Source: Sulfitobacter sp. F26204 (GTDB taxonomy: Bacteria; Pseudomonadota; Alphaproteobacteria; Rhodobacterales; Rhodobacteraceae). From it: a stretch of DNA of 64,000 nucleotides. Each line of letters starts with the position of its first letter. Position 1 is the stretch's first letter. A model generated the notes under the pieces. The model saw only the letters and a program-made list of their open reading frames with translations, was not told where the DNA came from and ran no database searches. The translations under genes and the position numbers were made by a program. Where the stretch lies: NCBI RefSeq assembly GCF_026410305.1, contig NZ_JAPMLQ010000011.1:31326-95325 (forward strand), in the 5' to 3' direction. Positions 24,255 to 33,341 of the stretch are shown here, in pieces.

Positions 24255-25729
24255 TGCCAAAAGAGCGTATGAAAATGACCAGTTTTATTGGCCGTATGGT
24301 CGTCTTGCTCGGGCTGTGCCTTGCGGGGATTGCCGCGGCGCAGGATACCGATCCACGCATTGCCCTTATCGTTGGGAATGGCAGCTACGGATCCGTAGCG
24401 CCGTTGGACAATCCGGTGCCTGACGCAGAACTGATGGCACGGACACTTGAGGCACATGGTTTCGAGGTGACAATGTTGCTGGATGCCGACCAAGTGACCT
24501 TGAACCGCGCGATTTCGCAGTTCGGCCGTGACTTGCGCACAGGTGGCAAGGATGCGACGGGGCTGTTTTATTATGCTGGTCATGCGGTGCAATCTTTTGG
24601 GGCGAACTATCTGTTGCCGACGGATGCCAGCCTGAACAATGCCGCTGACCTCAGCCTTGTCGGGGTGCCCGCCCAGGCGGTGTTGCGACAGATGTTTTCC
24701 GCAAAGAACCGGACCAATATCGTGATACTGGATGCCTGCCGGAACAACCCGTTCGAGGCGATCCCCGATTTGAATGACAATGGTCTTGCGGAAATGAAAT
24801 CGCCCACGGGCACCTTTCTGGCCTATTCGACAGCTCCGGGTGCGGTGGCGCTGGATGGGGTCGGTGGCAACAGCCCCTTTACCAAAGCACTGGCAGGCCA
24901 GATCCCCGTTGCGGGAGTGCCGATCGAACAGATGTTCAAGAATGTGCGCGTCGAAGTGATCGAACAAACCAACGGGCAGCAAACCCCATGGGATACGTCG
25001 TCGTTGACGGATGACTTTTTTTTCGCTGCCGGACAGCCTGTCGGCGAAGATGTTCAATTGTGGCAAACCGTCAAGAACAGCACCGATCCCGTGCCGGTGG
25101 TCCTGTTCATGCGCAGCTATCCTGACAGTGTTCATATCGACGAGGCCCGTGCCTTGTTGAACAGGATCGTCGATGCAGAACGTGCCCCGGCGGTTGCGAC
25201 GGTGGAACCAGTCGACGACACAGCGGAACAGGAACGCATGATCGCTGCAGCGCAGTCTTCGGGTGCGGCGCAAGATTATGAGGCCTATTTACGGGCCTAT
25301 CCTGATGGCATTTACGCAGAGTTCGCTACTTTTGAACTGAAAATTCTTGCGGAAAAGGCGGAACGCCTCGCCACGCAGGAGCAGTCAGAGGCGCAGATTG
25401 TCACCGCGTCGCGTGCGGCAGCAGTCCCGATGGGCCCAGAGCTGACCTTCGTGATGCCATTTACCGGCGGGAATGCCGCGATCAAGGGCAAGAGTATCGA
25501 AGAACTGGTGCAGACCTCACCGATCTTTGCCCCGATTGAAGGCATCCCGGAGGAGCTTTGGAAGGGTCAAACCTGTTCGAATTGTCACCAGTGGACCAAA
25601 GAGGCGCTGTGTACCCAGGGCAAGACCTATGTCGCTGCGGCCGATGACCATGCGGTTTCCAAACAGCATCCGTTTGGCGGGGAGTTCAAACTGAACCTGC
25701 GCGCCTGGGCTGCGGGTGACTGCAAGTAA
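24254..25729 (+). CDS. Caspase-like (peptidase C14) exported protein with C-terminal CxxCH motif
   Basis: A 491-aa protein. The ATG at 24254 overlaps the preceding stop; an ATG at 24269 is an alternative. After a signal peptide (to about AAAQ30) the caspase domain is complete: IALIVGNGSYG, LDNPVPDAELMARTLEAHGF, the catalytic His in YYAGHAV (about residue 110) and catalytic Cys in LDACRNNPF (about 162), plus GTFLAYSTAPG. A tetratricopeptide-like or Sel1-like helical stretch follows. The last ~70 residues contain CSNCH (about 441-445), the binding motif of c-type heme, plus two more Cys. It lies just before the T6SS arm. Whether the motif binds heme or a metal is not known. Confidence 0.8.
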   Translation: MPKERMKMTSFIGRMVVLLGLCLAGIAAAQDTDPRIALIVGNGSYGSVAPLDNPVPDAELMARTLEAHGFEVTMLLDADQVTLNRAISQFGRDLRTGGKDATGLFYYAGHAVQSFGANYLLPTDASLNNAADLSLVGVPAQAVLRQMFSAKNRTNIVILDACRNNPFEAIPDLNDNGLAEMKSPTGTFLAYSTAPGAVALDGVGGNSPFTKALAGQIPVAGVPIEQMFKNVRVEVIEQTNGQQTPWDTSSLTDDFFFAAGQPVGEDVQLWQTVKNSTDPVPVVLFMRSYPDSVHIDEARALLNRIVDAERAPAVATVEPVDDTAEQERMIAAAQSSGAAQDYEAYLRAYPDGIYAEFATFELKILAEKAERLATQEQSEAQIVTASRAAAVPMGPELTFVMPFTGGNAAIKGKSIEELVQTSPIFAPIEGIPEELWKGQTCSNCHQWTKEALCTQGKTYVAAADDHAVSKQHPFGGEFKLNLRAWAAGDCK

Positions 25730-25785
25730 GGAAAAATCGCGTTTAGTCGGTATGTTGTTAATGCAGGGAAATAGTGCGTGCAGTT

Positions 25786-26285
25786 TCAGCTATTCGCAAT
25801 GTCGCAAAAAGCTTTGTACTGCGCCTCAAACGCACGCTTGTAAGCGGGTCGTTCCGCCGCTCTGTTGATATAATCCATGAACACGGGATAGTCTTTGAGT
25901 ATTCCTGTGCCTTCCAGTCTGCGAATGGCATGAACCATTGGAATGTCCGCTGCACAAACCTACCCAGAAGCCATTTACGGTCCCCGAAGTTGGCTGCGAA
26001 TTGGTCGAGTTAGGTTCTGATCCGCTTATCAACAGTCGCGAACCGCTCTGTCTGCCAGCTCTTCTCTGCTTCAAGGTATTTCACATATTCGCGTTCCACG
26101 ATTGGTGGTTCTACCGTGTTGAGGGCCGCAAATATCCAACTTAAGGCCTTTGCACGCGCAATTTCGTTCGTTGGAAGCAGGCTTCCATGTCGCTCGGCAA
26201 TGTGGAGGACAATTGCGCCGGATTCGAACAATGATATGTCGCCGTCTTCATAGGCCGGGATCTGGCCAAACGGTTGTGGACTCAC
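25786..26285 (-). pseudogene. Decayed glutathione S-transferase gene
   Basis: On the minus strand, codons from 26285 give [20 protein letters not shown], a glutathione S-transferase thioredoxin-fold segment, followed by helical-domain sequence. An in-frame TAA at 26012-26010 interrupts it; the same frame then resumes with family sequence (FGDRKWLLG), after which a frameshift near 25958 moves the rest into another frame (ADIPMVHAIRRLEG and RPAYKRAFEAQYKAF) ending at TGA 25788-25786. The first ~45 residues expected for the family, including the catalytic region, are missing. Fragmentation this extensive means no functional product. The 159 bases between it and the next gene hold nothing recognisable. 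Confidence 0.8.
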
Positions 26286-26444
26286 GCTGAAGCGACATGG
26301 CTGTAATCAGTATTATGTTTTTTATCAGGTCCTAAACAGCGGGAAAATGGCGCCTGACCAATCCTTTCCTTGGCATATTCCAAGAAGTCTGGATAAAGCC
26401 AACGATGGATTGACGTAGAGGCGATTTCGAGGAACTTTGAACAG

Positions 26445-27044
26445 ATGGCCCCGAATGATCATGTAAGCAACGCAGAACCCGACAAGACGCAGCCACCGGT
26501 TGCTGCGTTACGCTTTGGCAGTCCTTACGAATTATATGTACAGATGCCGCATGTGTCGCAATTGACGCTACACCGTCCGCAAGAAACCGAACGCGCCGTC
26601 GATTTTCTGTACCGGCTGCGTGCTTCGACAACGCCCGAAGAGGCGGTAACCTATACGTCTTTTGCAGCGGTGCCAAAGATGGGCGTGTGGTGGGGATATG
26701 AATGTTTGCGTTTGTCTGGAGACAGCTTGACCCCTGCGGACCGTCAGATGATGGAACTGGTGGCAAACTGGACGCAATATCCTGACAATGAAAACCGCTA
26801 TCGTGCGATGAAGGCCGCGCTATATGCGCCTGTGCTGACCCCTGCGACCTACCTCGGTCTGGCGGTGGGGTGGTCGGGTGGCCCGATTGCGCCGAACGAT
26901 CCGGCGGGTGTCCCCCCGCATCGTGGACCACGCGCGTTGAATACCGCGGTGTTGTCCTGTCTGGCACGGTCCGATCTGCAATCCCGCCCGATCCGGCTGG
27001 CGCGGTTCATTGATCAGGCCGCTGTTTTGTTTCATGTTAACTAG
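26445..27044 (+). CDS. T6SS-associated protein of unknown function (DUF6931-like)
   Basis: A 199-aa cytoplasmic-looking protein with no signal peptide or membrane helix. It contains the segment TYTSFAAVPKMGVWWGYECLR and a C-terminal part with AVLSCLARSDLQSRPIRLARFID. I associate this arrangement with the DUF6931 family found beside alphaproteobacterial T6SS genes, but only by recollection. GAGGA lies 11 bases before the ATG. It is the first gene of the plus-strand T6SS arm, about 100 bases ahead of tagH. The Trp/Tyr-rich centre and alpha-helical repeats suggest an adaptor, but the function is unknown. Confidence 0.6.
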   Translation: MAPNDHVSNAEPDKTQPPVAALRFGSPYELYVQMPHVSQLTLHRPQETERAVDFLYRLRASTTPEEAVTYTSFAAVPKMGVWWGYECLRLSGDSLTPADRQMMELVANWTQYPDNENRYRAMKAALYAPVLTPATYLGLAVGWSGGPIAPNDPAGVPPHRGPRALNTAVLSCLARSDLQSRPIRLARFIDQAAVLFHVN

Positions 27045-27150
27045 GGCATGTATCTGGTTCCAAGCATCAGTGGCCTTGCCGTTTTTTGAATACCACAGAG
27101 TGGTTTATCCTGCTGGAATTGCCAGCAAATTTGACGCAAGTTGACGTTTC

Positions 27151-28521
27151 ATGACACTTCGAATGCGAATCGATAACTATGACACGCTAGAAGATGGCGG
27201 GCCGACATCGTTCTCTTTTGATCAAAGAGGGGGCAGTGTCGGAAGGCGTGCCTCCATGGATTGGGTGCTTCCTGACCCTGCCAAACATGTGTCGAGCCAT
27301 CATTTTGATGTTCAATATGTGAATGGTGGTTACTGGGTTCGCGATGTATCGACCAATGGTACCTATCTGCAAGGCAGCCATTACCGCATTGACGGGGCAG
27401 TCAGGTTGCAGGGTGGTGAAAGGCTGATTGTAGGACATTATGTGATTGCGGTGACACTGTTTGACCAGCAGGCCGAAACCACGCCAGCAGACCAACCGCA
27501 AGCGGCAGTAGATCCATGGGGTGTGGCGACCGAGGGTGATCCGTGGGATTTGGGTGCAGAGGTGCTGACACCTGTTAATCCGCTGCCCAACCCGGCCGCC
27601 AATCCGCACCATCTGGATGAGATGGCGCAGGAATTTGTACCGCTCCAACGTCCCGGCAAGCCACCACAACGGCAAGGTGAAGGCGGAGCTATTCAGCAAC
27701 CCGGTGTTCAGGCCCCTCGTGATGGAGGGGTGCAACACCCGCCGCAAGTTATGGAACAATCCGAACCGCCCCCGATCTCTGCGCCCAAACCGATGCCGAT
27801 GCCGGGTCTGGGCAATCCGCTGGAGACCGTCGTACAGCCGCCGCGCCGCATGGCCCGGGCAGAGGCAGCGCCATCTCTTCCGACTGCGGACAAGGACCAG
27901 GCGACCCAGTCCGAGGCGGAACCTGTTTCTGCGACGCTGGATATGCAGGCGGTTCTGAATGCCTTTTGTCAAGGTGCAGGCATTGCAGAGGATTCGATGG
28001 CGGGAATTGATCCACTGGAACTGGTTGAAGCGCTTGGCAAATCTGCGCGGGTGACGGTGGATGAAACCATGGCGATGCTGAAAGATCGTGCCAGCGTCAA
28101 GCAGTTTACCCGTGGTGGCGAACGCACGATGCGCACGGCGACAGGCAACAATCCGATGAAATTCGTGCCGGATACAGACGAGGCTTTTGCCGCTTTGTTC
28201 TTACGGCCGCGTGAAGGGTTTCTGACTGGCGCAGAGGCCTTTGAAAACGCGCTGAGTGATTTGCGTCGCCACCAAACTGCGGTTTTTGCCGCGCTCCAGC
28301 CCGCGCTTGCCGATGTTCTTAAGGATCTATCGCCTGACGAAATCGAAGAGCGTGAGCGGACATCAAATAACCTTTTGGGTGGTTCAAAACGTACCCGAAA
28401 CTGGGAGGCTTATGTCAAAAGATGGGACGAAAAGGCCAGCACTGGCGATCATGGCATGCTGGACGTATTTTTGCGTGCCTTTGCCAAAGCCTATGCAAAA
28501 GCAGCGCGCAAAACGGAATGA
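27151..28521 (+). CDS. tagH: T6SS forkhead-associated (FHA) protein TagH/Fha
   Basis: A 456-aa protein. An FHA domain fills about residues 8-100 (SVGRRASMDWVLPDP, HVSSHHFDV, DVSTNGTYLQ), which binds phosphothreonine peptides. A Pro/Gln-rich linker (about 110-260) leads to a C-terminal helical TagH domain (about 270-455) with LDMQAVLNAFCQGAG, FLTGAEAFENALSDLRRHQ and WEAYVKRWDEKAS. In Agrobacterium, Fha binds TssL phosphorylated by PpkA and activates secretion; ppkA, pppA and a TssL with candidate phosphothreonine motifs are all in this window. It leads the core operon, followed after 31 bases by tssA. Confidence 0.9.
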   Translation: MTLRMRIDNYDTLEDGGPTSFSFDQRGGSVGRRASMDWVLPDPAKHVSSHHFDVQYVNGGYWVRDVSTNGTYLQGSHYRIDGAVRLQGGERLIVGHYVIAVTLFDQQAETTPADQPQAAVDPWGVATEGDPWDLGAEVLTPVNPLPNPAANPHHLDEMAQEFVPLQRPGKPPQRQGEGGAIQQPGVQAPRDGGVQHPPQVMEQSEPPPISAPKPMPMPGLGNPLETVVQPPRRMARAEAAPSLPTADKDQATQSEAEPVSATLDMQAVLNAFCQGAGIAEDSMAGIDPLELVEALGKSARVTVDETMAMLKDRASVKQFTRGGERTMRTATGNNPMKFVPDTDEAFAALFLRPREGFLTGAEAFENALSDLRRHQTAVFAALQPALADVLKDLSPDEIEERERTSNNLLGGSKRTRNWEAYVKRWDEKASTGDHGMLDVFLRAFAKAYAKAARKTE

Positions 28522-28552
28522 TCCGTTGGATTCTTGAGATGGGGACGAAATC

Positions 28553-29884
28553 TTGACGCTTGATGAATTGCTTATGCCCGTGGCGGCGGATGCGCCCTGT
28601 GGTCCTGATCTGGATGCAACGATGCATGAAGGCTATGAAGCCTATTATTTTGGCGCATTGGGCCGGTTGCCTTCGTATTACTATCGCCCCGGTGTTGAAC
28701 GCCCGGATGGGACAACGTCACCGGACAGCATTTTTGACTCGGGCGAGGTCGACATCGCAACGGAACGTCGCGAGATCGAAGTGTTGTTGCAAGAAAGCCG
28801 CGACATACGCCTGTTGGTGCTATTGGCACAATGGGAGGCGCTGGCGGGGCGGCTTGATACATTGGCCGATGCGATCGAGGCGATTGCGCTGTTGCTTGAG
28901 ACATATGACACTGACCTGCATCCGCAAACGATGGGTGAACGTCGTGATGCACTGGGTGATTTGAACAATCAGGTCACGATGGTCCAGCCGTTGCAATTTC
29001 TAGGGTTGACCGGCACCGATGAAGTCAGCTTGCGCAAGATCAGGGTAGCAGCAGGCAGCGTGACACCGCTGCAAGCTGAACAGGATCTGACATCGGGCAT
29101 GATGAGCGATGCCTTGTCAGATCCGGGCAACAAGAAGCGGCTTGGCGCAAACCATAAGGCATTGGTGCGAATATCCGAAGCACTGGGGCGCATCACCGTG
29201 GCCTGCCAGACACATGAAGCCGCACCCTTTGCCCCGTCACTTGATCTGATCAACGGGACCGTTCGCGATATGTTGGGCGCAATCAGCACGGCGCGGCCAG
29301 AATTGCGAGTGGCCGAGGTGAAAACCGTTACCCCCGCCGACATACAATCCCAGACCGGGGATGTTGCTGGCGACATGGCCAAAGCAGAGGATATGGTCGA
29401 AGGTGAAATCATCACCAGCCACAGCCACGCGCGACTGACCCTGGAGGCCTGCGAGCATTATTACCGCAGGTCAGAGCCGTCCTCGGCCGCATTATTGCTG
29501 GTGACTCAAGCGCGTCTGTTGATTGGTCGCCCGCTCATCGAAGCGTTTGAGACATTGTTGCCGGAAAAGGCCAGCAAAGCGGTAGTGGATTTCGGACCGC
29601 AGACGGGATTTTCATTGAACATCGAGCGGTTGCGTCAGTTGACTGATAGTGCCCCGCAAAGCCCCGCACCGGTTGAAGAAAACCAGGTGCCCGAGGGCTC
29701 TTTGCCAGTGATCCGCACGGGTGGTGCGGCAGCAGGCGCCATGCGGGCGGTAGAAAGCTATTTCTTGCGCGTCGAACGGTCATCACCGGTGCCCATTTTG
29801 TTGCAACGTGCAAGGAGTTATCTGGAACGTGATTTTCAATCATTGGTTGACGAACTGGTGCCAGTTGTGGAAACAAACCCATGA
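28553..29884 (+). CDS. tssA: T6SS baseplate/sheath-cap protein TssA (ImpA-type)
   Basis: A 443-aa protein from TTG at 28553, with GGGGAC seven bases upstream; the ATG at 28539 runs into a stop. The N-terminal ImpA domain begins LDELLMPVAADAPCGPDL, with IEVLLQESRDIRLLVLLAQWEAL typical of TssA. The short C-terminal region (YFLRVERSSPVPILLQRARSYL, then DFQSLVDELVP) places it in the shorter TssA class that organises the baseplate and primes tail-tube/sheath growth. It sits between tagH and tssB; a 127-base gap with an A/T-rich hairpin-like stretch follows. Confidence 0.9.
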   Translation: MTLDELLMPVAADAPCGPDLDATMHEGYEAYYFGALGRLPSYYYRPGVERPDGTTSPDSIFDSGEVDIATERREIEVLLQESRDIRLLVLLAQWEALAGRLDTLADAIEAIALLLETYDTDLHPQTMGERRDALGDLNNQVTMVQPLQFLGLTGTDEVSLRKIRVAAGSVTPLQAEQDLTSGMMSDALSDPGNKKRLGANHKALVRISEALGRITVACQTHEAAPFAPSLDLINGTVRDMLGAISTARPELRVAEVKTVTPADIQSQTGDVAGDMAKAEDMVEGEIITSHSHARLTLEACEHYYRRSEPSSAALLLVTQARLLIGRPLIEAFETLLPEKASKAVVDFGPQTGFSLNIERLRQLTDSAPQSPAPVEENQVPEGSLPVIRTGGAAAGAMRAVESYFLRVERSSPVPILLQRARSYLERDFQSLVDELVPVVETNP

Positions 29885-30011
29885 GAATGTATAGTTTGTC
29901 AAAAATCCTTTGTGTCCAACATCTAAGATATGGGGAGTCGTTGACTTTGACGGTTAACGCTGCTTCACTTTTGGTTGAAAAACCCAATTTGTTTTTTTGG
30001 AGTAGTTAAGA

Positions 30012-30527
30012 ATGGCGTCTGATTCTGGTTCCGGTTTCATCAAACGAAATCGCCCACCCCGTGTACAAATTCAATACGAAGATCCGTATGACAGTGAAAA
30101 GATGGTGGAACTGCCATTTGTCATGGGTGTGATGTCCGACCTGTCAGGCAATAACCCTGGGGTTGAGCCGGAACCAGCGGACGAGCGCAAGTTTTCGGAT
30201 GTGACCAAGGACACGCTGGACGATTATATGAATGCGGCCAAGCCTGGTATGACGTTTATGGTCAGCAATAAACTGGACCCTGACAGCAAGCAAAAGATGG
30301 GTGTGAACCTCCAGTTTGAAAAGATGGAAGACCTTGAGCCGGCAGCGATTGCACGGCAGGTGCCCGCATTGCGCAAAATTCTGGAAGCACGCGAGCAATT
30401 GGCAAACCTGCAACGCTATATGAGCGCCAAGCCGAAGGCACAGGAACATTTGCAAAAGCTGCTGAGCGATCCTGAGTTGATGGCCGCTTTGGCAGACCGT
30501 GCCGGTTCTGACGATGATGAAGACTAA
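30012..30527 (+). CDS. tssB: T6SS contractile sheath small subunit TssB (VipA)
   Basis: A 171-aa protein of family length. Hallmarks are GFIKRNRPPRVQIQYEDPYD near the N-terminus, ELPFVMGVMSDLSGN, and the segment RKFSDVTKDTLDDYMNAAKPG. TssB pairs with TssC to build the contractile sheath that drives the Hcp tube outward; ClpV recycles it after contraction. GGAG lies about nine bases before the ATG. tssC follows after 53 bases. Confidence 0.95.
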   Translation: MASDSGSGFIKRNRPPRVQIQYEDPYDSEKMVELPFVMGVMSDLSGNNPGVEPEPADERKFSDVTKDTLDDYMNAAKPGMTFMVSNKLDPDSKQKMGVNLQFEKMEDLEPAAIARQVPALRKILEAREQLANLQRYMSAKPKAQEHLQKLLSDPELMAALADRAGSDDDED

Positions 30528-30580
30528 GCAGAGTGGCGTAAGCCCCACGCCTGACCAGTTTAGCCGGAAAAGAGATCAAG

Positions 30581-32074
30581 ATGACAAATGAACTACAACA
30601 GGAAAACCAGCAGGGTGCAGCAGCGCTTGACGAACTTTCCGAATTCTCCGACATCCTAAAACAGACCATCAAACCCCGTTCCGAAGTGGCCGCAAAAGAA
30701 GTGGACAACGCGGTTGTCGCGCTTGTGCGTGAAGCAATGGGTGATCAGTCGCTGATTGCCGAGGATGTGATCGATACGCTGGATGCGATGCTGGCAAAGC
30801 TTGACGAAAAGCTGAGCGACCAGATGAATGAAATCATTCATAACGAGGAATTCCAGCAGTTTGAATCAAGCTGGCGCGGTCTGGCCTACACGCTCAACAA
30901 CGCCGAGACTGACAGCACCTTGCGAGTCAAGGTTCTGAACATCTCGAAAAAAGAACTTCAAGCAATGATGCGCCGGTATCCCGGTGCCAAGTGGGACAAG
31001 TCCCCGCTGCATGATATGGTGTATGAGCAAAATCTGGGGACATTGGGCGGTAAACCATTTGGCTGTTTGATCGGGGATTATCATTTTAACCAATCTTCGC
31101 CTGACGTGAACTTGCTGAACTCTATCGGCAAAATTGCCGAGGCGTCTTTGGCACCATTCATTTCCGGCGCCTCGCCCGAATTGCTGGGGCTGGACAGTTG
31201 GAATGAGATTTCCGTGCCACCGGACCTGAGCGAGATTTTCGAGACACCGGAATATGCCCAGTGGAACAGTCTGCGCGACAGTGAAAATGCGCGGTTCCTC
31301 GCCTTGACCCTGCCCCGTGTTCTGGCGCGGGAACCCTACGGCCCCAACAGCAATTCCGTGGTGGAAGAATTCAACTTTGTCGAAGATACCGACGGCCATG
31401 GTGGTCGGATGTATTCATGGATGAATGCGGCCCATGCCATGGCGGCAAATATCAACCGCGCTTTCAAGGAAAGCGGTTGGACCGTTCGCATTCGCGGCGT
31501 GACCTCAGGGGGTGAAGTTGCCAATCTGCCGACGCATCTGTTTGATACGGGTGACGGTGCCAAGGATCTGAAGTGCCCGACAGAAGTGTCGATCACCGAC
31601 CGCCGTGAAGGCGAATTGTCCCAGGCCGGCCTGATCGGCTTGATCCACCGCCAGCATACGGACAAAGCGGCGTTTATCGGTGCGCAATCGCTCTATCGTC
31701 CGAAGAAATATGTCGATGACCTCGCGACGGCGTCAGACAATATGTCGTCACGTATTCCCTATATCTTTGCTGTCTCGCGTTTCAGTCATTACCTCAAGGC
31801 GATGGTGCGCGACAAAATCGGGCAAAGCCCCGATCGTATGCAATTGCAAATGGATTTGCAGGCATGGATCAACAAATATGTTTCAGGAAACCCAGACAGC
31901 GCCAGTGAATTTGAAAAGGCGAAAAAGCCTTTGGCCGGCGCGAAGGTCGAGGTTGTCGAGGACGAATTGAACCCGGGTTATTATCAGGGCAAGTTTTTTC
32001 TCAAACCTCACTTCCAACTGGAAGGCATGGATATTGGCATGAGTCTCGTTTCCAAGCTGCCAACAGGTAAATAA
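30581..32074 (+). CDS. tssC: T6SS contractile sheath large subunit TssC (VipB)
   Basis: A 497-aa protein of family length. Motifs include FQQFESSWRGLAYTLNNAET near residue 90, PFGCLIGDYHFNQ, NARFLALTLPRVLAREPYG, ITDRREGELSQAGLIGLIH and a C-terminal FFLKPHFQLEGMDIGMSLVSKLP. It forms the sheath with TssB. The gene appears intact and is followed by hcp after 62 bases. The strong conservation makes this the most reliable anchor for the T6SS assignment. Confidence 0.97.
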   Translation: MTNELQQENQQGAAALDELSEFSDILKQTIKPRSEVAAKEVDNAVVALVREAMGDQSLIAEDVIDTLDAMLAKLDEKLSDQMNEIIHNEEFQQFESSWRGLAYTLNNAETDSTLRVKVLNISKKELQAMMRRYPGAKWDKSPLHDMVYEQNLGTLGGKPFGCLIGDYHFNQSSPDVNLLNSIGKIAEASLAPFISGASPELLGLDSWNEISVPPDLSEIFETPEYAQWNSLRDSENARFLALTLPRVLAREPYGPNSNSVVEEFNFVEDTDGHGGRMYSWMNAAHAMAANINRAFKESGWTVRIRGVTSGGEVANLPTHLFDTGDGAKDLKCPTEVSITDRREGELSQAGLIGLIHRQHTDKAAFIGAQSLYRPKKYVDDLATASDNMSSRIPYIFAVSRFSHYLKAMVRDKIGQSPDRMQLQMDLQAWINKYVSGNPDSASEFEKAKKPLAGAKVEVVEDELNPGYYQGKFFLKPHFQLEGMDIGMSLVSKLPTGK

Positions 32075-32136
32075 TAACAAATTTCTGCCGCGCAATTAGG
32101 CGCGTCAGGTACTAAAGCCAAAAGGAGTGAACTTAG

Positions 32137-32634
32137 ATGGCTATCGATTGCTTTTTGTATCTCGACAACAATATTGTTGGTGAATCCCAGGACGACAAGC
32201 ACCGCGACTGGATCGACATCCTATCGTGGAACTGGGGTATGACACAGTCGGGTACAACCCATCAAGGTGGCGGCGGTGGCGGCGGCAAGGTTGACGTTCA
32301 GGACATCACCATCAGCAAGTATGTTGACAAGGCGACACATGACCTGATCGCGCGCTGCTGTTCTGGCGAGCATATCAAGAGCGGCCAGCTTGTCGTGCGT
32401 AAATCCGGTGGCCAGGCACCTGTTGATTACCTCAAGATCGACATGGAAGACATCATCATCAGCACCTACAACACGGGTGGCAGCAAAGACGGCCTGGACC
32501 GTGTTCAGGAAACATTGACGCTGAACATGCGCCGTTTTCAGGTGACCTATACTTTCCAGGAGCAGTCCGGTGCGGCAGGTCCGGAAAGCATGGCCGGCTG
32601 GGAAATCGCCGAAAACAAATCCTGGGGCAAGTAA
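32137..32634 (+). CDS. hcp: T6SS tube protein Hcp (TssD)
   Basis: A 165-aa protein that stacks as hexamers to form the inner tube and is secreted. It shows the Hcp features FLYLDNNIVGESQDDKHRDWIDILSW, DITISKYVDKATHDL, a pair of adjacent Cys (RCCSG) and YTFQEQ near the end. A loop of seven Gly (about residues 47-53) is unusually long. AAGGAG precedes the ATG by about ten bases, matching the high expression expected of hcp. A stable hairpin follows the gene. Confidence 0.96.
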   Translation: MAIDCFLYLDNNIVGESQDDKHRDWIDILSWNWGMTQSGTTHQGGGGGGGKVDVQDITISKYVDKATHDLIARCCSGEHIKSGQLVVRKSGGQAPVDYLKIDMEDIIISTYNTGGSKDGLDRVQETLTLNMRRFQVTYTFQEQSGAAGPESMAGWEIAENKSWGK

Positions 32635-32667
32635 TTACGGTTTACCCGTTTGCTCCCTTCCTATCAA

Positions 32668-32693
32668 AGAGGCTGGCCTTTGGGCCGGCCTCT
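32668..32693 (+). terminator. Stable hairpin between hcp and tssE (attenuator or mRNA stabiliser)
   Basis: AGAGGCTGGCC (32668-32678) and GGCCGGCCTCT (32683-32693) pair over 11 positions with one G:U wobble around a TTTG loop. There is no T-tract. Located 33 bases after hcp and 29 before tssE, it could protect hcp mRNA and lower expression of the genes that follow. Confidence 0.6.
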
Positions 32694-32722
32694 GCGTCCA
32701 AGGCCACTGGGGATAACCAGCT

Positions 32723-33328
32723 ATGGTTGGCCCGAACGCAAGCGAGATTATGCAAAATCCCCCTTTCGATAAACGCCTTCCAACCCAGCGCATCTGGCGC
32801 AAGGGTGAACGTGCCAAGGTGTCTATCCTGCAGGTTTTCCGAAATTCATACGATGCGGGTGATGCACTGGGCAATACGGCGGATGCCCAGGGTGGTCCGC
32901 GCAGTTTGCAGCGCCGTGATGGTCTGGACGAAGCAACCCTGCGTAAGTATTTGCAAATAGATTTGAATGCACTTTTGAACACGGTTGAACTGGGTTCTGC
33001 GATAGATTTGACAGATGTGCCGCATGTGGCGGCATCGATTGCGAACTACGGCTTTGGCGATCTGTCCAATGTGTCTGCGGCAGAAATCAACAGTCCCGGC
33101 ATCAAGCAGGCAATCCGTAATTCTCTGGTCAATCACGAACCGCGACTGGTGCGCGAAAGCATCGAGATTGAGGTGGTAGAGCCTGAGGGTGATAATCGGC
33201 AACGTCTTTCCATTTCCGTGACGGCCGAACTGATGGGTGACCCGATAGATATTCCGCTGAATTTCGATGCCGAAGTCGATATGGGGGCGGGCAAGCTCAA
33301 AATGTCCAGACTGAGGATTCACGCATGA
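32723..33328 (+). CDS. tssE: T6SS baseplate subunit TssE (gp25-like)
   Basis: A 201-aa protein. The C-terminal ~130 residues fit the gp25/TssE lysozyme-like fold: LRKYLQIDLNALLNTVE, then SIANYGFGDLSNVSAAE and the conserved EPRLVRESIEIEV. The family is usually 130-170 residues; the extra ~40 N-terminal residues are polar and carry an ERAKVSILQVFRNSY segment. TssE joins TssF, TssG and TssK in the baseplate. GGGGAT lies eight bases upstream of the ATG. tssF follows after 13 bases. Confidence 0.9.
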   Translation: MVGPNASEIMQNPPFDKRLPTQRIWRKGERAKVSILQVFRNSYDAGDALGNTADAQGGPRSLQRRDGLDEATLRKYLQIDLNALLNTVELGSAIDLTDVPHVAASIANYGFGDLSNVSAAEINSPGIKQAIRNSLVNHEPRLVRESIEIEVVEPEGDNRQRLSISVTAELMGDPIDIPLNFDAEVDMGAGKLKMSRLRIHA

Positions 33329-33341
33329 ACGGGGGACAGTT

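Noticed and set aside
26332..26967. A 211-codon minus-strand frame opposite the 199-aa T6SS-associated gene
   Set aside because: Composition is Ser/Pro/Arg-rich without a recognisable domain, and the plus-strand gene has a ribosome-binding site and operon context.
29965..30000. A/T-rich hairpin-like stretch between tssA and tssB as a terminator
   Set aside because: The stem has a bulge and few G:C pairs; a terminator in the middle of the core operon is not well supported.
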